Source: Geopsychrobacter sp.
Lineage (GTDB): Bacteria > Desulfobacterota > Desulfuromonadia > Desulfuromonadales > Geopsychrobacteraceae
Assembly (NCBI GenBank): GCA_030620915.1
Contig: JAUXIR010000004.1
Location: 1 to 14,705, forward strand
Length of the DNA: 14,705 nt
Direction: 5' to 3'
This document shows, piece after piece, positions 7,818 to 14,705 of the stretch. The translations under genes were made by a program, and so were the position numbers. Positions within the stretch are counted from its first letter, which is position 1. Each line of letters opens with the position of its first letter. The notes under the pieces are model-generated. The model saw nothing but the letters and a program-made list of their open reading frames with translations, did not search any database and was not told the DNA's origin.

Positions 7818-9509
7818 ATGCTCACCTTCGCCCGGATCAACCGCAACCTACGCTCACTCAAACGCTATCGGCAGATCCTTGGCGTTTTGATCAAGTACGG
7901 TTTCGGGCACGTCGTTGAGCAGCTGAATATCGACTACTATCTTGAACTCGGCAAGCGCATTGTCTCGCTTGGCACCATGTCCAAGAAGGTTGAACGCTTC
8001 ACCCAGGCCGAGCGTCTAAGACTGGTCATGGAGGAGTTGGGGCCGACATTTATCAAGCTTGGCCAAATCCTTTCTACCCGTCCCGATCTTATCCCCTCGG
8101 AATATACCGAAGAATTCCGTAAGCTTCAGGATCGTGTCCCACCCCTGAGCCCGGAACTGATTCGGCAAGAGATTGAACAACAGCTAGGCGTCACCATCGA
8201 CGAAGCCTTTGCCGAGTTTAACGACAAGGCCATTGCGGCCGGCTCCATTGCACAGGTCCACCGGGCCAGACTTCATGATGGTCAGCAGGTTGCGGTAAAG
8301 GTCCGTCGCCCCGGGATCATGCCACTTCTCGAAACTGATCTCGACATCCTGGCCGGACTGGCCTACCTGCTGGAACACCACATGCCGGGGATGGACGTCT
8401 TCGATCCCTCCGGTATTGTTCGCGAATTTCGGCGCACCCTCTTTCGCGAAATCGACCTGACCCGCGAGGGACACACCATAGAACGTTTTGACGCCAATTT
8501 CTCTGAAATGGCTGAGGTTTTCACACCAAAAATCTTCTGGCACCAGAGCTGTGAAACTATCCTGACGATGGAATATGTTGACGGGATTAAGATTACCGAC
8601 GCCAGGGGCCTGGATAAGAAGGGGCATTCGGGCAAAGCCCTCGCTGAGCTCACGGCGAACGTTATTCTGCAGCAAATTCTTGTGCATGGGCTCTTCCATG
8701 GAGATCCCCACCCGGGGAATATCTTTGTGCTTGACGATGGTCGTATCTGCTTCCTCGATTTCGGCATGGTCGGGCGGCTCGATGATGAACTCAAACAACA
8801 ACTGACCGATCTGATCATCGCCATCATCGATCGTGATGCAGAGCGACTCATCACACAACTGATCTATTCAGGTGATATCTCAGATGAAATTGATCGACGC
8901 CAGCTCAAACGCGAACTCAATGAATTGATCGACGACTATTGCGAACTCTCCCTGTCCCAACTCAATACGACTAAACTTATCAGTGATTTTATCGACCTTC
9001 TCAACCGACACCATATCCGCTTCCCTGCCGACCTTATCCTGCTCGCCAAGGCGCTGGTAACGATTGAGGGCGTAGCACGGGAACTCGATCCTGATTTCAT
9101 ATTGATGAAGCAGCTACAACCGCAGATCGAGCAAATGGTTCACTCACGCTACAGTCCAGGTGGAGCAGCACGTGACATGCTCGCAGTCGGGCGAGAATAC
9201 AGTGCATTGTTTCGCAATCTTCCTCAAGACCTGCGTGAACTTCTGATGCGGATCAATCGTAATAAATTTAAAATTGATTTGGAACACCGGGGCCTGCAGA
9301 ATTTCATTACTGAATTTGACCGCTCCAGCAACCGAATCTCCTTTAGTATGATAATTGCTTCCCTGGTCATTGGTTCCTCACTGGTCATGCAAACAGATAA
9401 GGGCCCGATGTTGTTCGATTTCCCATTAATCGGATTGCTCGGTTACTCGATCGCAGGCTTCCTTGGGCTCGGGCTTGCGATCGCAATTCTTCGTTCTGGC
9501 CGCATGTAG
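7818..9509 (+). CDS. ubiB: UbiB/AarF family atypical kinase-like ATPase
   Basis: The 563-residue protein has the full set of UbiB/ADCK motifs. These are the KxGQ signature K80-L-G-Q83 in an N-terminal extension that covers the active site, the alanine-rich loop A140-A-G-S, the nucleotide-binding lysine K161 in VAVKV, the catalytic-loop equivalent HGDPHPGN (294-301), and the metal-binding D314-F-G. Two C-terminal membrane segments (about 507-524 and 536-558) anchor it in the inner membrane. The family supports synthesis or transport of isoprenoid quinones; in a menaquinone-using organism the exact role is open. ATG 7818 gives a usual N-terminus, though its ribosome binding site is weak. It follows the phasin-like gene by 21 bases. 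I see no clear terminator after it. Confidence 0.93.
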   Translation: MLTFARINRNLRSLKRYRQILGVLIKYGFGHVVEQLNIDYYLELGKRIVSLGTMSKKVERFTQAERLRLVMEELGPTFIKLGQILSTRPDLIPSEYTEEFRKLQDRVPPLSPELIRQEIEQQLGVTIDEAFAEFNDKAIAAGSIAQVHRARLHDGQQVAVKVRRPGIMPLLETDLDILAGLAYLLEHHMPGMDVFDPSGIVREFRRTLFREIDLTREGHTIERFDANFSEMAEVFTPKIFWHQSCETILTMEYVDGIKITDARGLDKKGHSGKALAELTANVILQQILVHGLFHGDPHPGNIFVLDDGRICFLDFGMVGRLDDELKQQLTDLIIAIIDRDAERLITQLIYSGDISDEIDRRQLKRELNELIDDYCELSLSQLNTTKLISDFIDLLNRHHIRFPADLILLAKALVTIEGVARELDPDFILMKQLQPQIEQMVHSRYSPGGAARDMLAVGREYSALFRNLPQDLRELLMRINRNKFKIDLEHRGLQNFITEFDRSSNRISFSMIIASLVIGSSLVMQTDKGPMLFDFPLIGLLGYSIAGFLGLGLAIAILRSGRM

Positions 9510-9656
9510 CTCCAAGCGCCGATCAGCATCTTAAAACTTCATCCCCATAAATAAAGCTTGCCGCATGAACAGAGTGTTGCTAACTATGCACAGTCTTGGC
9601 GACCTGCGACTAAAAACTGCAACAAAGCACAAATCTGGCCGCAACCTCAAAACGAG

Positions 9657-9665
9657 CAATCCTTG
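9657..9665. promoter_or_regulatory. CAA-N3-TTG dyad upstream of lpxC, possible NtrX site
   Basis: CAATCCTTG matches the short dyad CAA-Nx-TTG reported, as I recall it, for NtrX proteins of other proteobacteria. It lies 32 bases upstream of the sigma-54 -24 element. The motif is short and could occur by chance, and it is closer to the promoter than most enhancer sites. Confidence 0.25.
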
Positions 9666-9696
9666 TAGTTTAAGGCACTTAGGCCGCACCACATCC

Positions 9697-9713
9697 CTGG
9701 CAAGATACTTGCA
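9697..9713 (+). promoter_or_regulatory. Sigma-54 (-24/-12) promoter of lpxC
   Basis: CTGGCAAGATACTTGCA agrees with the sigma-54 consensus YTGGCACGN4TTGCW at every specified position except one (A in place of C in GGCAC). The critical GG (9699-9700) and GC (9711-9712) are exactly ten bases apart. It lies in a non-coding gap on the same strand as lpxC. A start of transcription about 12 bases beyond GC, near 9723-9725, would leave a leader of about 40 bases before the lpxC ATG. A much weaker sigma-70-like pair (TTGCAT 9710-9715, TTTAAA 9732-9737) overlaps it. Confidence 0.75.
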
Positions 9714-9764
9714 TATTTGCCACCTCGTCAGTTTAAATTACCAACAACAATCGGACTCGTGGAT

Positions 9765-10694
9765 ATGATTTTGCAACGCACCATAAAAACTCCTGCTGAA
9801 ATTACAGGTGTAGGCCTTCATTCAGGAGCCAATATCAGATTACGTCTCCGTCCTGCTTCTGCTGATACCGGTATTATTTTTCATCGCCGCGAGGGTGACC
9901 GCGTCGTTGCCATCAAGGCCGTCGCAGACAATGTCATTGACACCCGCATGGCCACAGTCCTTGGCCGCGATGATCTTAGCGTTTCAACCGTCGAGCATTT
10001 TCTGGCGGCGTTGGCGGCCTGCGGCATTGACAATCTACATGTCGATATTGACGGTCCAGAGGTTCCTATCCTTGACGGAAGTGCCGCCCCTTTCGTGAAA
10101 CTGATCGAAGAGGCTGGCATCGAAGGACTGGAAGCGGCAAGACGCTTTATTGCGATTCGCAAACCGATTAGTCTGATCGAGGGGGAAAAACGGATCAGCA
10201 TTATCCCTTCGCGCTTTTTCCGGATCACCTTCGATATCGCATTCGAGCATAAAGCCATTGCCCTTCAGCAATACAGCATGAAATTCTCAACCGAAAGTTT
10301 CCGACGCGATATTGCCCCTGCAAGAACTTTCGGGTTTCTTCACGAAGTCGAATATCTCAAGGCGAATGGACTGGCGCGTGGCGGTTCCCTCGATAACGCG
10401 GTGGTCATTGACGACAATGGAGTCATGAACCCCGAAGGCCTACGTTATCAAGATGAATTTGTGCGCCACAAGATCCTCGATTCCGTTGGTGATTTCAGCC
10501 TGCTTGGTGCCCCGATGCTGGGTCATATCCGTGCATTCAAGGCCGGACATGATATGAATGCCAAGATGGTCCGCAAGATTATTGATAGCCCAGACCATTG
10601 GACCTATGTCGAATTCAGCGAGGCCGCAATGCAAGAGGCCCAACGTCGCAGCGCCCGAGCGTTTGCAGTCGATTTAGCCTGGGATAAGGCCTGA
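9765..10694 (+). CDS. lpxC: UDP-3-O-acyl-N-acetylglucosamine deacetylase LpxC
   Basis: LpxC is the zinc hydrolase of the committed step of lipid A synthesis and the usual point of control over LPS amount. The 309-residue product starts MILQRTIKTPAEITGVGLHSG. It has the zinc ligands H78 (STVEHFLAA), H235 and D239 (FVRHKILDSVGDF), the general base E77, and catalytic H262 (AGHDMN). The motif GPEVPILDGSAAPFV is also typical. ATG 9765 matches the family N-terminus. In-frame GTG 9759 and TTG 9717 lie upstream, but 9717 would fall at or before the predicted sigma-54 transcript start. The ribosome binding site is weak. The gene is a single transcription unit, with a sigma-54 promoter before it and a terminator after it. 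Confidence 0.97.
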   Translation: MILQRTIKTPAEITGVGLHSGANIRLRLRPASADTGIIFHRREGDRVVAIKAVADNVIDTRMATVLGRDDLSVSTVEHFLAALAACGIDNLHVDIDGPEVPILDGSAAPFVKLIEEAGIEGLEAARRFIAIRKPISLIEGEKRISIIPSRFFRITFDIAFEHKAIALQQYSMKFSTESFRRDIAPARTFGFLHEVEYLKANGLARGGSLDNAVVIDDNGVMNPEGLRYQDEFVRHKILDSVGDFSLLGAPMLGHIRAFKAGHDMNAKMVRKIIDSPDHWTYVEFSEAAMQEAQRRSARAFAVDLAWDKA

Positions 10695-10715
10695 CCCCTG
10701 CTTAACCTGACCCTC

Positions 10716-10746
10716 AAAGGCAGCCCTTCCAGTGGCTGCCTTTTTC
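10716..10746 (+). terminator. Rho-independent terminator of lpxC
   Basis: A perfect ten-base stem, AAAGGCAGCC (10716-10725) with GGCTGCCTTT (10734-10743), closes an eight-base loop and is followed by a short T run (10741-10745). It begins 21 bases after the lpxC stop. Confidence 0.9.
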
Positions 10747-10761
10747 ATGTCCGGATTTCCA

Positions 10762-10794
10762 CCAAGTCTGATTTTAAATTTGCCAAGTCATTGG
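10762..10794. repeat. CCAAGTC direct repeat and CCAA-N4-TTGG dyad, candidate operator
   Basis: CCAAGTC occurs at 10762-10768 and again at 10783-10789, exactly 21 bases apart, about two helix turns, so both copies would face the same side of the DNA. The second copy is also half of the dyad CCAAGTCATTGG (10783-10794), which fits CAA-N4-TTG. The dyad overlaps the -35 box of the predicted ntrY promoter, a position suited to repression. Binding by NtrX is an inference. Confidence 0.45.
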
Positions 10795-10809
10795 TTTTTT
10801 TGCCATAAT
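10780..10809 (+). promoter_or_regulatory. Probable sigma-70 promoter of ntrYX
   Basis: TTGCCA (10780-10785, five of six consensus bases) and CATAAT (10804-10809, five of six) are separated by 18 bases, with TG at 10801-10802 giving an extended -10. The predicted leader is about 35 bases and contains the ribosome binding site GAGGTG (10840-10845). The preceding lpxC terminator makes a separate promoter here expected. Confidence 0.7.
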
Positions 10810-10849
10810 CCAACGCGCACCAGCTCTAAAGCCTATGCAGAGGTGAACC

Positions 10850-13096
10850 ATGTCCCAGGCCCAGGAGGACCCAACCGGCCCGCAGAAAAAGCGCAAGCGT
10901 CGCTACCGCGAGTTGTTACTCCTGGTTGTGGTCGCCACACTTATTGCGTTACTCCCCAGATTTGAAAGCTATCTTTTTGAAATTTCGACCAAGCTAGCCC
11001 TGTCAAACAGTATCATTGCACTCAGCCTGATCAACCTTAACATCCTGCTGGTCCTGCTCTTTCTTTTCCTCATTTTTCGTAATATTTTCAAGCTGTTCCT
11101 CGAAAGACGCCAGGGGGTTCCTGGTGCCAAACTCCGCAGCAAACTGGTCGGGGCCTTTATTGCGCTCTCCCTGATCCCGACCATGTTGCTTTTCTTTGCT
11201 TCTGCCGGTTTTATCACGACCAGTATCGACAACTGGTTTAACCAGCAGGTCGAGTCAGCCCTCGATGAGTCACTTGAAGTTGCCTTGACCTACTATCGCA
11301 ATTCCGAAGCGACCGCGCTTTATTATGCCGACCAGCTGGCAAACCGTATTAAAAAAGACAAACTCCTTAATGATGAGAACCTGCAACAACTCAGGAGCTT
11401 GATTAAAGAAAAACAGGAGGAGTACAACCTTGGAATCGTCGAGGTTTTCTCGGCAACCCAAGAGGAACTCGTACGGGTTGTCAACCCGAAACTGCCGATC
11501 ATCGAAATCACAACTGCAACCTCGGACCCGGTCAAGGAGGGCCTGCAGGGGAATAAATTCTCAGAGATTACCCCGGTCGGCAAAGCGGATCTGATTCGTG
11601 GCATCGTCCCAATCCATTCGAACTGGGATCCCGCCGATATCGTTGGTGTTGTGGTTGTTAACCACTATGTCCCTTATTCACTTATCAAAAAAATGAAAGA
11701 GATTTCCAGCTCTGTTGAGCAATACAAGACGACCAAACTCATCAAAACTCAGATCCAGCAAAGTTACGTGGTCGTCCTGCTGCTGATTGCACTTATTATC
11801 ATCTTTCTTGCGACCTGGTTCGGCTTCCATCTCGCGCGTGGAATCACGGTACCGATACAGGATCTTGCCGAGGCAACCAGCCGGGTTGCCGCAGGGGACC
11901 TTGATATCCACCTCGAAACACGCAGTACCGATGAAATCAGCACTCTTGTCACCGCCTTCAACAAGATGACTTCCGATTTACGGAAAGGTCGTAGCCAGGT
12001 CGAAGAGGCCAATCGAGACCTGCAACGTTCAAATGTCGAGCTGGAGCATCGCCGTAATTACATGGCAATCATCCTGGCCAATGTGACGGCTGGGATCATC
12101 TCGGTTGATCGCTTTGGGCGCCTGACGACGGCCAATAAATCCGCCGAGAAACTCTTACGCTTTCGAGCGGACGAGGTTATTGGTAAAGATTTTCGCGAAG
12201 TCGTTCCGGTCAGCTATCTGCCAACGATCAAAGAGTTACTTAAGGAATTATTTCAAAGTGACAAGGACAGCATTCGGCAACAACTCTCCCTGCCCTTTGG
12301 CAGCGAAAAGATCACCCTGCTGGTCAACCTGACAACACTAAAGGACGAGCAGGGCGATTTCATGGGAACAGTCGTGGTATTCGATGACCTGACTGGGCTG
12401 GTTAAGGCTCAAAGAATGGCCGCCTGGAGAGAGGTAGCACGGCGCATTGCCCATGAAATCAAAAACCCGCTCACTCCGGTGCAGCTCTCAGCCCAGAGAC
12501 TCAGACGCCGCTACCTTGATCGTTTCAGCGCTGATGATAATGTGTTTGATGAATGTACCCAGATGATCATTACCCAGGTCGATGAGCTTAAAAACCTGGT
12601 CAATGAATTTTCTAATTTTGCCCGGATGCCTGCGACGAATCCGGCACCATGCAACCTGAATGAAATTCTTGAAGAATCGCTAATCCTTTATCAGGCGGGG
12701 CACAAAGAGATTGAATTCAGTTTCAAGAAGGCAGCGAATATGCCCTCGGCAAATCTCGATCGTGAGCAACTCAAACGTGTTATGATCAACCTGCTCGAGA
12801 ATGCGGTTGCCGCCAGCAATAATCAAGGACGGGTTGAAATTGAAACAACCTACAATCCGGAGCTACAAATCATCACCTTTTCAGTTTCAGATCAGGGCTG
12901 TGGTATTTCGGCGGAGGACAAAGAACGCCTCTTCGAGCCTTATTTTTCGACTAAAAAATCGGGGACAGGTCTTGGACTAGCAATTGTCTCTACCATAATT
13001 TCCGACCATAATGGGTATATTCGTGTGCGCAACAACCTGCCACAAGGGGCAAAGTTCACCATTGAACTGCCTGTCAACCGACCTCAAACAACCTGA
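10850..13096 (+). CDS. ntrY: NtrY-type membrane sensor histidine kinase
   Basis: The 748-residue protein starts with a basic cytoplasmic stretch (13-18) and then has membrane segments at about 22-35, 55-76 and 100-122. A periplasmic sensor region (about 125-303) and a fourth membrane segment (about 307-328) follow. The cytoplasmic part is HAMP (329-382), PAS (about 400-512), HisKA and HATPase. The phospho-acceptor is H535 in RRIAHEIKNPLTPVQLSAQRL, the wording typical of NtrY. ATP-binding boxes are N651 (NLLENAVAA), D681-Q-G-C-G and G705-TGLGLAI. It should phosphorylate the NtrX encoded 12 bases downstream. NtrYX pairs were first tied to nitrogen control, but in various bacteria they govern respiration and the envelope. 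The ATG has a good ribosome binding site. The signal sensed is unknown. Confidence 0.93.
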   Translation: MSQAQEDPTGPQKKRKRRYRELLLLVVVATLIALLPRFESYLFEISTKLALSNSIIALSLINLNILLVLLFLFLIFRNIFKLFLERRQGVPGAKLRSKLVGAFIALSLIPTMLLFFASAGFITTSIDNWFNQQVESALDESLEVALTYYRNSEATALYYADQLANRIKKDKLLNDENLQQLRSLIKEKQEEYNLGIVEVFSATQEELVRVVNPKLPIIEITTATSDPVKEGLQGNKFSEITPVGKADLIRGIVPIHSNWDPADIVGVVVVNHYVPYSLIKKMKEISSSVEQYKTTKLIKTQIQQSYVVVLLLIALIIIFLATWFGFHLARGITVPIQDLAEATSRVAAGDLDIHLETRSTDEISTLVTAFNKMTSDLRKGRSQVEEANRDLQRSNVELEHRRNYMAIILANVTAGIISVDRFGRLTTANKSAEKLLRFRADEVIGKDFREVVPVSYLPTIKELLKELFQSDKDSIRQQLSLPFGSEKITLLVNLTTLKDEQGDFMGTVVVFDDLTGLVKAQRMAAWREVARRIAHEIKNPLTPVQLSAQRLRRRYLDRFSADDNVFDECTQMIITQVDELKNLVNEFSNFARMPATNPAPCNLNEILEESLILYQAGHKEIEFSFKKAANMPSANLDREQLKRVMINLLENAVAASNNQGRVEIETTYNPELQIITFSVSDQGCGISAEDKERLFEPYFSTKKSGTGLGLAIVSTIISDHNGYIRVRNNLPQGAKFTIELPVNRPQTT

Positions 13097-13108
13097 CCTG
13101 GACAATTC

Positions 13109-14479
13109 ATGGAAACTATTCTTGTAGTTGACGACGAAGAGAGCATCCGCCTCAGTCTCGAAGGCATCCTGCTCGATGAAGGCTTTAGAGCACTATTCGC
13201 CAGCAATGGTGAAGATGCCATAAGGATGGTTCAGGAAGAGGATCCCGATTTGATTCTGCTCGACATCTGGATGCCGGGCATAGATGGAATGGAGACCCTC
13301 GCTAGAATCAAGGAGAGTCGCCCCAACCAACCAGTCATCATGATGAGTGGTCATGGCACTATTGAAACCGCGGTGAAAGCGACCCGGCTTGGTGCTTATG
13401 ATTTTATCGAGAAGCCGCTCTCCCTAGAAAAGATTCTGTTGAGCATTCAGAACGCGATGAAGGTCGGTCATTTAATGGCGGAAAACCAGGCCCTCAAAGC
13501 CAAAATCAACAAGGAGCACGAAATGATCGGTGAGAGCCGGCCGATCATGCAACTGAAAAAACAGATCGACATCGCAGCTCCGAGTAACGGCTGGGTTCTG
13601 ATCACTGGCGAAAACGGTACGGGTAAAGAACTGGTCGCACGTGCCATCCATCACCAGTCGACCAGATCCAAGCAGACTTTTGTTGAAGTGAACTGTGCGG
13701 CGATCCCGGAAGAACTGATTGAATCGGAACTATTTGGCCATGAGAAAGGAGCCTTCACTGGGGCCACCACGGCTCGTAAAGGTAAATTCGACCAGGCCAA
13801 CAATGGCACCCTTTTTCTGGATGAAATTGGCGATATGAGCCTAAAAACCCAGGCCAAGATCTTGCGCATACTTCAAGAGCGCAAATTTGAGCGAGTGGGT
13901 GGTAACCGGACCATTGAGGTTGACGTCCGTGTCATTGCAGCCACTAATAAGAATCTTGAGTCTGAGATCCGTGAAGGAAGCTTTCGCGAAGATCTCTATT
14001 TCCGGCTCAATGTTCTTCCATTCCATGTCCCACCTCTACGTGAGCGCAAAGAGGACATTCAACGCCTGGCCAGTCACTTCCTGAACTACTTCTGCAGTCA
14101 GGAGAGCCGTGATATCAAAAGCATGTCAGCGAATGCACTCCAAGCTCTGGCTCAATATAACTGGCCCGGAAATATCCGCGAGCTGAAAAATCTGATTGAA
14201 CGAATGGTCATTATGACTCCTGAGCAATTGATCGAATATGATCATCTGCCAGCATCTATCAGAAATGTTACAGGAAATAACCACGCTGAGATCTCCCTGG
14301 GAGATATATCCGTAACATCATATCGTGACGCCAAAGAGTTATTCGAAAAACAGTTTTTGAGACAAAAGCTCGAAGAGAACAGCTGGAATATTTCGCGAAC
14401 AGCAGAAGAGATCGGCCTGGAAAGATCAAACCTGCACCGCAAAATTAAAGCCTACGGCTTGGAAGCCAACCGAAACTAG
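13109..14479 (+). CDS. ntrX: NtrX-type sigma-54-dependent response regulator
   Basis: The 456-residue protein has a receiver domain (1-120; acidic pocket D8/D9, phospho-acceptor D52, K102). Next is an AAA+ sigma-54 activator domain (about 137-370) with Walker A G167-ENGTGKE and Walker B TLFLDEIGDM (D238, E239). The sigma-54 contact loop is the exact GAFTGA (214-219), and VRVIAATN and FREDLYFRLNVLP are also present. A C-terminal Fis-type helix-turn-helix (about 428-449, ISRTAEEIGLERSNLHRKI) completes it. All parts needed to open a sigma-54 promoter are present, unlike some alphaproteobacterial NtrX proteins in which GAFTGA is altered. The ATG is 12 bases after the ntrY stop; GGA at 13099-13101 is the only ribosome-binding match. 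A sigma-54 promoter lies before lpxC in this same window, making lpxC a candidate target. Confidence 0.94.
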   Translation: METILVVDDEESIRLSLEGILLDEGFRALFASNGEDAIRMVQEEDPDLILLDIWMPGIDGMETLARIKESRPNQPVIMMSGHGTIETAVKATRLGAYDFIEKPLSLEKILLSIQNAMKVGHLMAENQALKAKINKEHEMIGESRPIMQLKKQIDIAAPSNGWVLITGENGTGKELVARAIHHQSTRSKQTFVEVNCAAIPEELIESELFGHEKGAFTGATTARKGKFDQANNGTLFLDEIGDMSLKTQAKILRILQERKFERVGGNRTIEVDVRVIAATNKNLESEIREGSFREDLYFRLNVLPFHVPPLRERKEDIQRLASHFLNYFCSQESRDIKSMSANALQALAQYNWPGNIRELKNLIERMVIMTPEQLIEYDHLPASIRNVTGNNHAEISLGDISVTSYRDAKELFEKQFLRQKLEENSWNISRTAEEIGLERSNLHRKIKAYGLEANRN

Positions 14480-14525
14480 CCTTCTGCCCTGGATATTAGA
14501 TTAATTATCAATTATTTCTGACGCA

Positions 14526-14569
14526 AAAAGCCCCTGATTCATATGAATCAGGGGCTTTTATTTTTTTTA
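14526..14569 (+). terminator. Rho-independent terminator after ntrX
   Basis: A perfect inverted repeat (14526-14559) pairs AAAAGCCCCTGATTC with GAATCAGGGGCTTTT around ATAT. It is followed by a long T run (14556-14569, interrupted by one A). The T run on the + strand fits termination of ntrYX; the A run on the left could make it act weakly in the other direction too. Confidence 0.92.
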
Positions 14570-14595
14570 TGCGGATAAAATCAAAAAAAGGCGTA

Positions 14596-14627
14596 AGAAA
14601 AAGCCCCTTCAACTTGAAGGGGCTTTT
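14596..14627 (-). terminator. Rho-independent terminator of the rRNA operon
   Basis: Arms AAAAGCCCCTTCAA (14599-14612) and TTGAAGGGGCTTTT (14614-14627) are perfect complements around one central base. Read on the minus strand, the stem ends in a T run (complement of 14598-14602). It stands about ten bases beyond the 3' end of the 5S gene, the normal place for an rrn terminator. Confidence 0.88.
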
Positions 14628-14637
14628 CAAATAATTT

Positions 14638-14705
14638 CGGCAGCGACCTACTTTCCCACACCGTCTCCAGTGCAGTATCATTGGCGCGGTAGGACTTAAC
14701 TTCTG
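14638..14705 (-). rRNA. rrf: 5S ribosomal RNA, 3' part only
   Basis: Read on the minus strand, this stretch ends in GTGTGGGAAAGTAGGTCGCTGCC and carries CAGAAGTTAAG at the window edge. These match the 5S core (CAGAAGTGAAAC in E. coli) and the conserved GTGTGGG...GAGTAGG end segment. About 68 of the roughly 117 bases are present; the 5' part is beyond the window. The exact 3' end (14636-14639) is uncertain. The 23S and 16S genes are expected further right. Transcription converges on ntrYX. Confidence 0.93.

Noticed and set aside
8184..8858. Minus-strand open frame of 224 codons inside ubiB
   Set aside because: It is fully opposite the conserved kinase-like core of ubiB. No start signal or protein-like motif was seen.
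9674..9687. Second possible -24/-12 element with GG-N10-GC spacing (GG 9674-9675, GC 9686-9687)
   Set aside because: The -24 half is partial (AAGGCACT) and the -12 half lacks the TT before GC. The element at 9697-9713 is far better.
9565..9768. Small open frame of 67 codons in the gap before lpxC
   Set aside because: It has no ribosome binding site, no family-like composition, runs across the sigma-54 element and overlaps the lpxC start. It is best seen as a chance frame in a regulatory gap.
10791..10803. TTGGTTTTTTTGC before ntrY as a sigma-54 site
   Set aside because: GG and GC are only seven bases apart instead of ten, so sigma-54 could not use it. The sigma-70-type boxes fit better.

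Overview
The window looks like chromosomal core sequence of a Gram-negative, anaerobic-type deltaproteobacterium of the Desulfuromonadales/Geobacterales kind. That placement is an inference from gene content and protein style, not from a search. The evidence is a ruvCAB operon behind yebC, the QueH form of epoxyqueuosine reductase, a phasin-like gene next to ubiB, lpxC (so lipid A is made), an NtrY/NtrX pair with an intact sigma-54 contact motif, and a GGDDF/LPGN-type GGDEF protein. I see no insertion sequence, phage gene, CRISPR array or tRNA, and base composition and codon use look even throughout.

Layout, left to right. All protein genes are on the + strand. Positions 1-434 hold the 3' part of yebC. 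A short gap with a striking polypyrimidine tract leads into ruvC-ruvA-ruvB (523-2685), the Holliday-junction resolvase and branch-migration complex. Next come a membrane HAMP-GGDEF protein (2727-4046) and a small coiled-coil lipoprotein translationally coupled to it by a TTGA overlap (4043-4450). They are followed by a 770-residue leucine-rich protein I cannot assign (4478-6790) and queH (6852-7400). A good extended -10 promoter then starts a phasin-like gene and ubiB/aarF (7494-9509). The 255-base gap before lpxC contains a near-consensus sigma-54 -24/-12 promoter (9697-9713). lpxC (9765-10694) ends in a clear terminator. ntrY-ntrX (10850-14479) follows from its own sigma-70-type promoter, which carries repeats that may be an operator. 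Two terminators separate ntrX from an rRNA operon converging from the right, of which only the 3' end of the 5S gene is inside the window (minus strand, from about 14638).

How the parts may work together. RuvC, RuvA and RuvB act as one complex, and YebC is their usual neighbour. The GGDEF protein and its lipoprotein look like a periplasmic-sensing c-di-GMP unit. The most interesting region is lpxC-ntrYX: a sigma-54 promoter in front of the committed enzyme of lipid A synthesis, an NtrX with an intact GAFTGA motif about 3.4 kb downstream, and CAA-N3/4-TTG dyads in both upstream gaps. This suggests, without proving it, that an envelope-sensing NtrYX system controls lipid A synthesis and its own expression. 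I did not find a large unknown multi-gene system; the candidates for new biology are this regulatory module, the coupled GGDEF-lipoprotein pair, the unassigned 770-residue protein, and the phasin-like partner of UbiB.
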